From the NCBI GenBank assembly GCA_002104985.1, contig MCGO01000073.1:124001-188000 (forward strand): 64,000 nucleotides of DNA, in the 5' to 3' direction. The position numbers and the translations under genes are program-made. The stretch is from Rhizoclosmatium globosum. Its lineage: Eukaryota > Chytridiomycota > Chytridiomycetes > Chytridiales > Chytriomycetaceae. Position 1 is the first letter of the stretch, and each line of letters starts with the position of its first letter. A model generated the notes under the pieces. The model was not told where the DNA came from and did no database searches. It saw only the letters and a list, made by a program, of their open reading frames with translations. Positions 43,057-54,600 of the stretch are shown here, in pieces.

Positions 43057-45912
43057 ATGCTCACACTCTGCCCTACTGATCACTGCACAGCCTCCTTCAG
43101 CAAGCTTTCAAACCTTGTTGTCCATTTGAGAACAGTACAACATGACAATTCCGTTATATCTGATTGGGTTTGCCCCCGTTGTCTCTTGTCATTTCCGAAC
43201 AATGAAGCAAGCATGACAATCGCGTCACATCTCGAAACCCATTCCCACAGTAGAAAGCGTAAAGAAGCAGAGAGTCTATGTAACAGTGATCAAGATGGGG
43301 AGGATGATCCAGCAGTGTCTCCCGGTCCTTCAAACTCCTCACCAATTGGATCAGAGTACCGAGACGTGCAGAATCAAGTAGAATATGACCATGACGATGC
43401 GTGGCCAGAGTTTTCTCAAGCTACTGATGTCACTGATGATGAGAGCCTGCGAGGCCCTGCAAGCGAATCAGAGGAGGAAGAAGAGCAAGAGCCTCGCTAC
43501 TTCGACAATGAGTCCGATATCCCACTTGTCAGTGCGACTGAGTCAAGTATTGGTAATTGTGACATCTGTTTGGCATCACTAATCACGCAATTACAGCATA
43601 TTCTCGACTAGTTTCGCTTCTAGTGCGGTTGAAGACTGACAGTCTCTTGTGCAACAAATTTACACTGTTCCTTCAATGTATGCAGCAAAAATGGACGCAT
43701 CAAGGCTACTCCAACCTTGTCAATACGCGTTGGTCAATTATCCAACTTGGTAACAGATGCTATTCATTGAGTGAGCTTGCAGGTTTCCCCCAAACACTTC
43801 AAACTCTAACCAACCAGATTTTCAAACTGATTGGTTCATTCTTGCCAATGGAGTCATTTGAAACTGAAGTCCACCACAAACCTGAAACAGTTCCATACAT
43901 GTCGCTGAAAACTGCTGTCTTGATTTGGCTCTCGTCACCTGGAATCGCAGCGTCCATTCAAAAATCAAATCTCCTGAATGTTCTCCCAAACATCTCATGT
44001 GTGAATACTGCGCAAATACTGAAAGATCGAATGAAAGAGTATGAGACTCGACCTGAGGATTACGGAATCGAATCTGCTGAAACTAGTGTTGAGTTTCTTG
44101 GAGTTTTGTTACGAACAATGGACCAGTGGCTTCCTGCTTATGCAGCAAACAATATCAAGCCTCCACATCTCAAGCGCAAAGTACGTTTCTTGCACCTGTC
44201 AATGTATCAGGATGACTTTGGATGGATGGGAACTGTCAACACCAAACGCGGCCAAACTGTCTTTTGCCTCACTGCAATGGAAATCGAGAGGGGAATTCGT
44301 GCAAAGACGAATGGGCTTGGAGTCCTCGCAATTATGCTGACAAAGTCTGCCATAGTCAAAGGAAAGGGAGGAATGAACCTTCTTCTGGGTTGTTATGCAG
44401 ATGAGTTAGAAGAATTTATCAAAGGGATTGAGTTCACCATTGGAAACGAGACGTTTCTCGTATTTGCAGTCATTTACCTTTACACTGGTGACATTCCAGC
44501 CAGAAATCGCATCTTGGGCAGAACGATTGCTGTCAACCAAAGATTTGCGTGCCACACCTGCGAGACACCAACCAAAGAATTCTGCAAATGTGCGTTAGAT
44601 GCAACAAAATTGAAATCAAATCGTTCTCCCGCTCAATACAAGGCCCTTCTTGACGCAAATGGAAGGATTGGAGAAATTAATGGACCAAACAAGACTGTTG
44701 CAGAGGCATCTGGAGTCGTGGAGATTCCTATTACTGCAACCTTTCCTGGCCAAAACGTACCAGTTTCTACAGTCGTTGATTTGATGCATTCTGAACCACT
44801 TGGTACTCTGCACAAGGAGTTTGCATTGCTCTCTGCAAGCCTAACACCCAACCACCTTCCTAAAATGAGCAATGAGTTTGATGTGTACGGAAGGAGGAAT
44901 CATTTGGAGTCACGCTACGACTTCCACGACTTGAATTCGTTGAAGGGGCTCCATGGCCACGGCTTGCTTCTCTTCTTCCTTGTATCCCCTTACCTTCTTG
45001 TCAAACTGAAGCTTATCAATCAATCCAATTCAATCTTGTGTTCACTCTTCCGGAATTGGTGTTGCAGGATCCGTTTATTGAGTTTGATGTGCAGTCATTC
45101 CTTGACTCCTGCCCAATTCGCTGAAATGGAGTCACTTATCACTGGAATCATGAAGTTCTATGGTGAAAATCATCCCCGACTTGTTACTATCAATATGCAT
45201 TTCCTTCAGCATGTGTGCGACTACATCAAAAACTATGGATTGCTGCGTGATCACTGGAGCTTCGTTTATGAGCATCACAATGGCATCATCAAGAGCTGCT
45301 ACTCGAATACAAACAACAGGAAAGTGTCATTTGGCGTGTACAGAAGGCTACTGTCTGTCTACACTCTCGAACTTTTGGACCAGATTGCTGGAAAGCCCAA
45401 CCAGTGCCCAAAACAGTGAGTATCCGCGTTTACAAGAGTATTTATTGATACATTGATCCAATAGAAACGATATTCCTCCTGCCGACTCATACCTACATCT
45501 CCCTCCATCTGATACATTGATCCAGGCTGAAAGCAACATCCCTTTTCAAGATTGCCAACTCTACACCAATGCAAACGGTGATCCAAAGCTGAATTGGCAA
45601 ACATTGCGGGACGGGGATTGGATACTCCTTCGTGTTGGAGAGGATGATCCAATTATTGGAATGTTTGTTGCGGCGGCAACAACTCAAAGTGGAAGAGAGC
45701 CTGATTTACTGTTGTTTCGGAAGCCGAGAATTCAACGGAGAAGGGAGAAGAGGGTGGATGGATCGTTGCAGTGGCTGGTCTACTCAGAATCAGCTGAAGT
45801 TGGCGTGGTATATGTGTCCGACGCCGCAGAGTCGTTTATTCGAAGGCTGAAGACGTTGAAGATTGATGAGACATCCGTTTTGATTGTGGATGGAGTGGAT
45901 GAACTGTTTTGA
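43057..45912 (+). CDS. CMC/Plavaka-like transposase with N-terminal C2H2 finger
   Basis: Three exons (43057-43552, 43597-45415, 45465-45912) join in frame to 920 aa. The N-terminus has a C2H2 finger (CPTDHCTASFSKLSNLVVHL-RTVQH) and a second C-x2-C...H...H pair, followed by an acidic stretch. The core shows YQDDFGWMGTVNTKRG and later VVDLMHSEPLGTLHKEFALL, equivalent to the D...D-x-MH signatures of Transposase_21/Plavaka enzymes, plus a CHTCETPTKEFCKC zinc motif and HHNGIIKSCYSNTNNRK near the candidate catalytic Glu region. The C-terminal exon encodes a small mainly beta domain (DGDWILLRVGEDDPIIGMFV). It should cut and join the CACAG-type termini at 40409 and 46243. Confidence 0.75.
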
Positions 45913-46215
45913 TGGAGTCAACAGGGAGCCATCAATAAACGACACTGTCGGCACAACACTCATCTTTTGGCTTTATAGGTCGTATCCAGTCAGGCAGAGA
46001 AGCAAGAGGGTGGGAGAGTCACCCATCGGTCGTTCTTCGGTTTTCTGGACAGCTGTATAACCCAAATATGCCGAGAAGGAACCAAAAACACACGTTTCAA
46101 CGGCCCTGTACCTTTTAGAGTCATTTACTACTCCTTGAAACCGACCTCACGGCTTTGCGAAGCGGTGCCGCGGAGTGGGCCCTGGGGGATTCTTGAGAAT
46201 TCTCCAAGAAATTCC

Positions 46216-46243
46216 GAAAACTCTCAAGGGTCAATTTGCTGTG
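46216..46243 (-). repeat. right terminal inverted repeat of the CMC-like transposon
   Basis: Ends ...AGGGTCAATTTGCTGTG at 46243; complementary to 40409-40425 over 17 bases without mismatch. Confidence 0.8.
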
Positions 46244-46980
46244 AAGGATAATTAACTAAATATTGCGCGCGCAGCGCCAAATCAAACTTTGAGCAGAAAA
46301 TCTGCGCGCAGAAAAAGGAGATGGAAACCTGCGTCAACCAATCAGATGCCAGGATCCTAGCTCCTCCACTAACTTGATTCCGAATATCCCGAAAGACAAT
46401 GAATAAATCAAGCGTGTTACCAACATTCTACAATTCGAAACTATTCTTTTTTAAATGCGAATCTTGACCAATTAATGGAACTGGAACTTTAGCTGATTGA
46501 TATATTTCGACTTCTCAAAAAGGTGGACTAGATGGCCTCGTTTGACTTCCATGAAGTAAGACATAAATAAACATATATAAACAAAATGCCTTTACTTTGA
46601 TCCTGCTTTTAGCTGCAGCCCTGAGGTGTATGGCAAGTATGCGTGAATACAAAAACCTCGGAAGACTCGGATCAAAAAAGGACGCAAAAATCCGATTTTG
46701 AACAAAACAGACAATAATGGGAGAAAAGTAATCTGCTGCAAATCGCTCAAGACGCATGAGGATTTGTAAATGGTTAAAGATTGGTGGCTTTAATCATCAA
46801 TCTAGCCAATCATCAATCTAGCCGCTGTGATACTCTACTCAGAAGTTAACACAGATAAAAAAGAAGAAGAAGCGGTGAGTATTATTCTTGTGGATAGTGT
46901 GAAAACTGTTGCTGATAAAACCCCCACACCTGAAACACACCCCCAAACGCGGCCAATTTAAAAACGGCAACATAAAAGCG
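46244..46980. other. intergenic, nothing recognised
   Basis: About 740 bp between the transposon end and tRNA-Glu. It contains a GCGCGC patch near 46266 and a tandem CAATCATCAATCTAGCC duplicate near 46795-46820. No credible gene found. Confidence 0.5.
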
Positions 46981-47052
46981 CTCCCAGACGGGGAATTGAA
47001 CCCCGGTCGCCGCCGTGAGAGGGCGGAATCTTGGCCACTAGACGATCTAGGA
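46981..47052 (-). tRNA. tRNA-Glu(CTC)
   Basis: 72 nt. Acceptor stem TCCTAGA/TCTGGGA with discriminator G, anticodon arm CCGCC-CTCTCAC-GGCGG (anticodon CTC), and T arm GGGGTTCAATTCCCC. The B box matches the GGTTCAANNCC consensus. The D arm (TCGTCTAGTGGCCAAGA) is as in eukaryotic tRNA-Glu. Confidence 0.94.
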
Positions 47053-47373
47053 ACTTGCTTGACTTCACAGTGTTTACTTTATATTTGCGTCAACTTTGAG
47101 TGAATATGACCTCTCCGCATCTAAACCTTTGTTATTAGGTGTCATAAGACTGCGTAGAAGGGAGTATAAGACTATGGACTCAACAGGAATAGGGTGTGTG
47201 GCTCAAGATGTATCACCAAACTGAGACCAGTTTAGACATTTTAGACAAACGGCTAGACAACCCTTAGACAAACCTTAGAATTTAAATGACACAGTACCGC
47301 TAAAACCCAAAAGTGCACTGCTCTCATAAATCTCTTGTTTCACACTTTTCAGATCTTGCGACACAAAGTTTAT
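47053..47373. other. intergenic, nothing recognised
   Basis: 321 bp between tRNA-Glu and the stop of the next minus-strand F-box/ankyrin gene. A short TTTAGACA/CTTAGACA repeat occurs near 47231-47275. No gene. Confidence 0.5.
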
Positions 47374-48602
47374 TTAGATTTGCTTTTGCAATAATTGTTG
47401 GAATTCAGGGCGATCTGACCATTGTGGGCAGCTCAACAGAAATTCCTTATCTTCAATAGAAAGGATAATGCGTGGATCTTCCAACAAACATGACAGATTT
47501 TCCACAGTTTTTGTGTATTGTAAAGCCATTACTCCACACTCAGTCGGATCAACAGTTTTCAATAACAGTTTAACAATGCTTGAATCTGCGTGTCTTGCCG
47601 CTTTGATTAGAACGGCACCAGTCAACTCGACTCTTGGGTCTTGTACTAGTGTTTCAGCCAGCTCAAACTGTCCATTGATGTAGGCGTGTCCCAGGTAATC
47701 TCCAAATGTTGGATCTATGCGACCGTCTTTGAGCATAAGTCTGACAATATTTATGTGCGAATACCGGCAAGCTGCTGCAAACGCGTATTCATCGTTGGCA
47801 CAAGGATCCACACCAGGAATGTTCAGTAGTATGTCGACAACGTCAAAATGGCCTCTTCTCGCAGCAAGTTGAAGTGCAAGGCTGCTTTGAGCAGCAGCAT
47901 CAACATCAGGAATCGTCAACAATATCTTGACGACATTGACGCGGCCGTACCTCGCTGCATAGATAAATGCAGCATTATTCTCATGCGCAGCATTTGTTCG
48001 GGGATCCAACAAGAGCCGCTCAATTATAGCCAAGTGACCAAATCGAGCAGCATTACGAAAGGCCACATTCAAAGGCATTGCGGACTCCGAATCGCAAATA
48101 CTCAGCAACAAATCAACAACATTTGTCCATCCAGCGCGAGAAGCCCAAACGAGTAATCGATGGTTCTGAACAGCTGGATCGAAGTCATCAGCGAGAAGGA
48201 TCTGTATCACCTTGATCGCTCTCTGTGGAGAAAGATACCATCGCAAAGACCACATTAAATTACGGTGACTGTTGTCCCAAAGTTGGTTTACACCGTCCCA
48301 CTCATCGGCAGCAAGCATCGCTCCATATATGGCTGCCTGGTGGGACAAAGGGAGTAGCGGCCAATGACGGCTCCCATACAGTTGTGCATCTTTGAGGAAC
48401 TGCCAAATTGGATACCTCTTCAAATACTTTTTCTTTGAAGAGGTATCCATATCTGATACGAAAGATGCAGTTTAGCAAAAGATAGGCTGTCGAGGACTTG
48501 TTTCAGCCGTTTGGATGCCAGTTGAATCTGAACTAGTTTCCAATTGATGGGGAGGTGGAGTAAGATGGCTTGAATGAGTTCGATTGGGAGTGATTCGATC
48601 AT
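47374..48602 (-). CDS. F-box/ankyrin-repeat protein with a frame break after the F-box
   Basis: The F-box part starts at 48602 (MIESLPIELIQAILLHLPIN) and runs to about 48455. The rest of the protein (linker WPLLPLSHQAAIYGAMLAAD, LMWSLRWYLSPQRAIKVIQ, then ankyrin repeats to 47374) continues in another frame, open from 48450. At the switch lies a perfect 16-bp inverted repeat (48409-48424/48434-48449) that has no counterpart in the paralogs. Either a small palindromic insertion broke the gene, or an intron or indel restores it. Ankyrin repeats are more diverged from consensus here than in the gene at 11786. Confidence 0.7.
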
Positions 48603-48622
48603 TTTTAGGATTTATTAAATTT

Positions 48623-50059
48623 CTACCCTCTTTTATTGAACCATTTAGAAAACAGTCCACCATTTTTCTGGACAGGAAGAAAAGATGATGCTGAGACTGG
48701 CGGAGGCTCTGGAATATTCCCATATGTCAACCTAATTTGAATCTGATGGTACCGCTCGCGAACCACCTTATCAGCTTCACTCCAAACTGCAGCATCATAA
48801 ACAATATCAATCAACCGTCTTTTCTCTTCTTTGCTCATTACAGTACGCGGATCGTCCGCCAACAGGCTGAAAATATCAAATTGAGATGTTTCTGCAGCCA
48901 ATCGAAGCGCGAAATTGTCTGTCCCGTAATACTTGTAATCCCATACGTCCGAATCGATTTGTCGCGGATTATTTACGTCTGCGAACCACTTGACACGGCC
49001 ATCCTCGATCAACACTTTCACAACGTCGATATGTTTGTGTTCACAGGCCAAAACAACTAAATTCTCATCGCTCTTGCATGGATTGACACGAGGATCTTGT
49101 AGCAGTCGTTCCACGATATGAGCGTGACCTTTAACGATTGCCGTGCATAATGCTGCATTAGGACGCCAATCAAATACGTCAGTCGGATTCACACGGCGAT
49201 CAGCAAGTAGTTGATTCACAATATCCAAGTTCCCCGCACCACAAGCGGTTACAAAAGCTTCGTTATTATTTGCTGCCGGATTCACACGCGTATCCTTCAA
49301 CAAAAACCTGACAAGTTCTGGATTCCCACTTTTGACCGCCGTACGAATGGCGATATTATTAGATACATGAGGATCCATATCTAGTGTGAAAAGAAACTGG
49401 ACAACCTCCAATTGACCACGAAACGCCGCCATTTGAAGCGCCATCAGCTGTTTACTGTATGTGTTCATACGGGGATGTTCGAGTAGTCTACGCATAACGT
49501 TGACATGGCCTTGCATTGCGGCGTTGAGAAAATACGCTTCATCAATATAAGAATTCGGGTTTGGCATGAGTAAATCGACAACGTCCAACCAGCCTGCACG
49601 TGCAGCCCAAAGCATAAGTCGATTATCCTGCATCGCCGGGTCAAAGCCGGAATCAAGGAGCCAGTGAACCATTTTCAAAGCTTTGGTTGGGGAAAGTTGC
49701 CAACGGAGAGACCACATCAGATCATCCGCTTCTGTTTCAGCTTTTAAAGCATTGAAGCAACTATCAGTAGATAGAATGTCTCTGTAAATGGCCGTTTGGT
49801 AGACAAAAGGGAGGCTCAGCCACACTTCATTCTTGATGCCAACCTTCTCCAAATAGTCCCAGACCGACGGCGATCTGGATAGTTTTCTTTGGTAAGTGAA
49901 GTGCCTCGTTGCGAAGGAAGGGTCTTGAAAGATGATAGATGCCAGCTGCCTTGATGCAAGTCCGACAATGACTAGGCCGAAATCGATTGGCAAGTTAATC
50001 AGAATATCTTCAATGATTTCGGGTGGTTGTGACTCAAGTGAGGCACTGGATGGCCTCAT
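48623..50059 (-). CDS. F-box/ankyrin-repeat protein
   Basis: 478 aa, single exon. F-box-like region at about residues 10-45 (QPPEIIEDILINLPIDFGLV), linker LPFVYQTAIYRD and LMWSLRWQLSPTKALKMVHW, then about eight ankyrin-like repeats (NRLMLWAARAGWLDVVDLLM, GNPELVRFLLKDTRVNPAAN and others), and a C-terminal extension with VVRERYHQIQIRLTYG. It ends 21 bp before the next gene in the same direction, so the two are tightly tandem duplicates. Confidence 0.87.
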   Translation of the reverse strand: MRPSSASLESQPPEIIEDILINLPIDFGLVIVGLASRQLASIIFQDPSFATRHFTYQRKLSRSPSVWDYLEKVGIKNEVWLSLPFVYQTAIYRDILSTDSCFNALKAETEADDLMWSLRWQLSPTKALKMVHWLLDSGFDPAMQDNRLMLWAARAGWLDVVDLLMPNPNSYIDEAYFLNAAMQGHVNVMRRLLEHPRMNTYSKQLMALQMAAFRGQLEVVQFLFTLDMDPHVSNNIAIRTAVKSGNPELVRFLLKDTRVNPAANNNEAFVTACGAGNLDIVNQLLADRRVNPTDVFDWRPNAALCTAIVKGHAHIVERLLQDPRVNPCKSDENLVVLACEHKHIDVVKVLIEDGRVKWFADVNNPRQIDSDVWDYKYYGTDNFALRLAAETSQFDIFSLLADDPRTVMSKEEKRRLIDIVYDAAVWSEADKVVRERYHQIQIRLTYGNIPEPPPVSASSFLPVQKNGGLFSKWFNKRG

Positions 50060-50134
50060 CGATCACTTTGAGTGGAATTCAAGGATAGGCATTATATTTC
50101 ATATCGATAAACTAAAATAAACAAACGAATAAAA

Positions 50135-50439
50135 TCAGAATCCAATTCCATAAAAGTCAACATGATTAACAGCCTTCACATGCTGATATCCTGGACTACT
50201 TGGACTTGTTGGACTGTGCACTGCCCAAACACCACTGACAACATCGTCATACTCATCGCCATCTCGCCCCTTCATGAAAAGACATAATGTTAGATAATAA
50301 AGGAGGTGTTAACGTTCAGGGTACTCACCCAGTTATGAGCACCAGCGCCGCCCTTCTTGATTCCCTGATCTCCTCCTCGTCCTTGCTTACCACCCGCACT
50401 TGGGATACGGATTGACTGCTTCTTGTTGGAACGGGTCAT
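50135..50439 (-). CDS. 81-aa protein with SERBP1/HABP4-like motif
   Basis: Two exons (50439-50329, 50269-50135) with a 59-nt GTGAGT...GAAG intron. Exon 1 encodes a basic, Gly-rich region ending KKGGAGAHNW, completed by exon 2 to NWG: this resembles the hallmark of the SERBP1/HABP4/Stm1 ribosome- and RNA-binding proteins. The remainder is acidic, then Ser/Pro-rich (VHSPTSPSSPGYQHVKAV). Much shorter than SERBP1 itself, so it may be a microprotein holding only the ribosome-contacting motif. The function is inferred. Confidence 0.65.
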
Positions 50440-50610
50440 TTTTTGATTCTTTTTTTAGGACGTAACTGATTTCTTGGGGGCGCCACAAAGATCAAGAAAT
50501 TGAGGCACTAATGCCTTCTTTTTATAAAAATGGTATGGCACCCAACAAACAAGTATTTATTGACAAGTAATCAGATATGGATAAGAGAGAGTATGAAGAA
50601 AAGGAGGATA

Positions 50611-51494
50611 TCAAGCATTAGCTGCATTCCACGCGTTGAGGACTGCTTGCATTTGTTGTTGAAGGGCGACTTGAGTGGCAACGTCTTGAGTCTGGCTCAA
50701 TTGGATTTGAAGCGCGTTCAACAAGGCTTGATAATTCGCGAACAAAGATGGCGTAGAGACTCCGTTAATGGCATTGATTTGAGTAATCAGAGCGTCGCGA
50801 GTGGCTGGATCGGTAGTATTCACAAGGATATTTTGAAGCTGTTGGACTTGAGATGTAGATGGAGACGTGATTCCATTGATTGCGTTGATTTGAGAAATCA
50901 AAGCTTCGCGTGTAGATGGGTCTGACGTTGATACAAGGATATTCTGGAGTTGTTGAACTTGATAAGTGACGGGAGACATGGCGCCGTTAATAGCGTTGAT
51001 TTGAGCAATCAGAGCTTGTCGAGTTGCTTGATCCGCGGTTGAGGCAAGAATATTTTGAAGTTGTTGAACTTGAGAATTTGAAGTGGAAGCAGAAGTGAAG
51101 GCGTCGATTTGAGCAATCAAGGCGTCGCGAGTGGCAGGGTCCGTGGTGGTGACGAGGATATTCTGAAGCTGTTGGACCTGAGAGGTGTAGGAGACATGAT
51201 GCCGTTGATGGCATTGATTTGGGAAATCAAAGCTTCACGTGTCGATGGGTCCGTGGTTGATACGAGAATATTTTGAAGCTGTTGCACCTGGGACGAGTAT
51301 GGAGACTTCATTCCGTTGATAGCATCGATTTGGGCAATCAGGGCATTGCGGGTGGCTGGATCATATGTGCTCACAAGAATTCCTTCAAGTTGCTGAATTT
51401 GAGCATTGGTTGATGTGTCTCTCGTGAAGAGGCTGATGGGAGACTGGAGAGAGAGTTGGGCGAACAAGAAGAGAGAGAAGAGGACTGATTGCAT
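50611..51494 (-). CDS. secreted protein built of 37-aa tandem repeats
   Basis: Starts with a signal peptide (MQSVLFSLFLFAQLSLQSPI). Six repeats of about 37 aa follow, consensus QVQQLQNILVSTTDPATR followed by EALISQINAINGxxSP, then a degenerate seventh (QVALQQQMQAVLNAWNAANA). The heptad-like hydrophobic pattern predicts helical hairpins. A single-base shift near 51190, within repeat 2/3, breaks the frame; the repeat continues perfectly on the other side, so one gene is assumed. I know no family for it; it is probably extracellular. Confidence 0.7.
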
Positions 51495-51685
51495 TTTCTG
51501 TTTTTGAATGATATAGAATACTTTGACATAAAGTTGCTCTTATGCATTTCTGTGAGGTGTGTGAAGTGCGTAAAAGATAGTGAAAGAGTGTGGGAAGCTG
51601 CCAACAACAAAAAAACTGACAAACCCTTTTCAAGTCAGACCCCTTCCCTCACCCAACACACCACACCACCACCACCACCAACCAA

Positions 51686-54600
51686 ATGGACTCGTGCGCC
51701 ACTCTTCACGGTGCCCCCGATCCTTCGCCTCTCTTTATGACGCCGCGCCGCCCTTTTCAACAAATTTGAGTTCGGGCGACTTCCGTTTTTCGTCGCTTCC
51801 AACCAAAAGAAACGCAGCCGCACCAGAAACCTCGATTCTCTTTCAGCTCGGTGAAACTTTGAAACGCGCAGCTTCTCCTCTTTCGCGAAACTCGGAAAAT
51901 GGAAAGAATCAGAGATCGCGTTCGCTTTCGCCGGTGCGGCAGCAGATTGATGATTCATACTTGGACTTTGAACGCGTATTAAAACCACTGATGGATAATA
52001 CTCGCAGAAATGTGGGTGTGGCAGGATCAGCTCCAGTACTTGATCAGTCGCACTATAGACAGTCTCAGGGACACAGATGCCTTTCAACCAGTGATATTCC
52101 TGTTGTTCCTGTATCTCTTCAATCTTCAGACCCGCAAATGAGGTCGGACCCATATTTGAGACCACCTCCACAAAGAAGAAATCCATTTATGGTTGAAGAG
52201 CACAGGAACTCCATTATTAATTTACCTTCTTCGAATCAGTGGAGTTTGCTTAACTCATTAAGAATCCACGCTGGGACGCCTGAAAGATCCGAAGACGGCG
52301 TTGAGAAGCTGCTGCAGTTAAGTGCCCCCTAATATCAGATTTCCATAGCTAAATATTGCTTTCAGATATTACGCTCAGCTTTTGAACTTGAGCCAAAAGT
52401 TTGATTTTGAATCTGGAAGGGTGAGTCTCCTCACCTATTTCAATCATCTAATCAGCCCGATATAGCACTCAATCAATTTCAATTGGTATGAAGCCTACTC
52501 TCCTGACCGCCAAGTTACACATTCATGCATCCACTTCGAGATGGCGTGTGTTCTTTTCAACGTGGCGGCTGTGTACAGTCAGATGCATGTGCCCAACGTC
52601 TCTCCACCACAGACGGTAAAAAGTTGGCTGCAGCCTACTTCAAAAAATCCGCTGGCGTGCTCATGCATGTTCGAGATACACATTGTCAACGCGCACAAAT
52701 CCGCCTTGAGAAGACGTCGGACTTGACAGATCAGTTTCTGACGGCAAGTGCTCAAGTTATGCTCGCTCAAGCTATGGAATGCTATTTTGAAAAAGCCAAT
52801 GATGGTAGAAAGGTGGCTTGATAACTATTGTGCTAAAATCCCACCCGATTCAAAGATAAGGTCAGCAGTCCTACCATGTCCATGCTTGCGACTCAAACAG
52901 CGGATTACTATGAGCTTGCTCTTCGTCACTCTAAAGAAGGGATTCACATTTTGAGTCGACAGCGCTTCCCTCGGGTATGTCGTACCAGTCTGTATTAATG
53001 AACTTGAGCTTAAACTTTTAAATACAGACATGGATTCAACAGCTTACTGCGAAATCTTTATTTATGCTGCTATCGCACATTTCCACGCCCCATTGTCCCT
53101 TCCTGCTGAACAAGCCCTTGGAGAACGTATAGCTCGATTGACAATCGCCAAGAACCTTGCTACGCGAGCGTTCAAGAGTAGTTCTAGTATCGGTGGAACA
53201 GTTCACGATATTGTGAAGGTAAAATCGGCTCCTTCTAAATACTGGGTTTAACCAATTTCGATGACAGGGATACTTGGATGTAATCACTTCTTCTCATTAC
53301 TTGCAGACGCGGCAAACTTTGAAAACATAATCATGCAGCAGTAGATGCATCATTAGTCCAGCTCTTAAGAGACCAAATGAGGCACTGGTTGTTCCATTCC
53401 TGCTGCAGAATCAATCGGCGATTTGCAGCGTTTCTCGGATGTGTTTGCCGGATTCAAACCGGTTGAAGAAGATTTAATCTTGAGGTACTAAGTACTTTGC
53501 TGTGGAGGTAGTTGAGCGCGCTTCAAGAAACTTGGAGGCACATCGCAAAGATATTGAAGCGTACGTTTCCTGAAAATTCTCAGCATTGTGCTAACTTTAT
53601 ATATATGCATCTTCAGAGAAATTAAACGTCATAATGTCATGGAAACTTCCACGCTAAAAGAGATCCTCTCAGTCAACAAGGAACGGCCAACGCCATTTGG
53701 GAACACATTCAAGTGATTCAGATGGACGAACGAAAGGAACCATACTCTGACTTGATGAAAAGACTTGACCTGATGCATATTGCCATTAATACGTATATTC
53801 ACGAGGTCTACTCTTTTTAATCTCACAATCGCTTCACTAAATTGCCGACAGACAACTAAAACCTTGACGCCACTCCACCACATCTCTGCCGACCCACAAA
53901 CCAGAACCCTCACGCCACACTTTGTAAAGCTATCCATCAAACTGCACAACTCCTTCCATCTCGATCAAAGTCTCTTCGAGACCTTCGTACAATGTACTTA
54001 AGCAAGCCAGTAACGGATTTCCATCCCTTACAGTGGACACACGAAAACTTGTTGGACTTGATACCCGCCTTAGATCCTCAAGAGACCTCGCAATAGAAGA
54101 CGTTGTCTCCGAAAAACGCCGGAACATGCTGTGAATGACCTGAAGCGATCTCTCGAAACCTTCACACTCTTCAAAAAGAATGCACAGGAAAGCTGGAAGA
54201 AGTCCGCACTTTGTTGAAAGTATGGATACACTTCGTGATGCAAAGGGAGTGCATGCACATAAATTGAGACTCAAGTTAATTGAAGAAGCTGTGGCGGGTA
54301 TAAAATCGTCTAAAGAATCAGCAATGCGTCGCATATTTGAAGTTAGTGGCGTTGTTAAAGCCATCTCTCCAATGCGTAAGGTCGAGGAGAGTTCGAGAGA
54401 CGCGATTGTTGGTTTTGAAGAAAGTGTCAAGGTTTACAAAAAGTTAAGAAGTGGATTGGTGCTGGAGATTAGCGTAAGTTCAACGTTTTATTCGAATGGA
54501 ACCTGACACTATGACTTGGAAAATATAGGAAAGCGGTAAACTGAAGGACGAGGCAGAACAAATTTATCTGAAAGCTAAGGATATCAAGAAGAGCTCTGGA

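Larger units (their letters stand above)
40409..46243. mobile_element. CMC/Plavaka-like DNA transposon, apparently complete (5.8 kb)
   Basis: Bounded by inverted repeats beginning CACAGCAAATTGACCCT at 40409 and, reverse-complemented, at 46243: the first 17 bases are identical and about 24 of 28 match. Flanks give a candidate 2-bp target duplication AA. Subterminal regions carry repeated GAATT/AGAATT motifs at both ends (40426-40480, 46190-46222). Two divergent genes fill the element: a transposase (43057-45912, plus) and a 691-aa accessory protein (40686-43026, minus). Termini starting CAC(A/T) and a two-gene plan (compare TNPA/TNPD of plant CACTA elements) fit the CMC superfamily. All frames are open, so this copy could be active. 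Confidence 0.78.

Noticed and set aside
46515..46757. Minus-strand frame of 80 codons
   Set aside because: No homology or intron support; AT-rich intergenic sequence.
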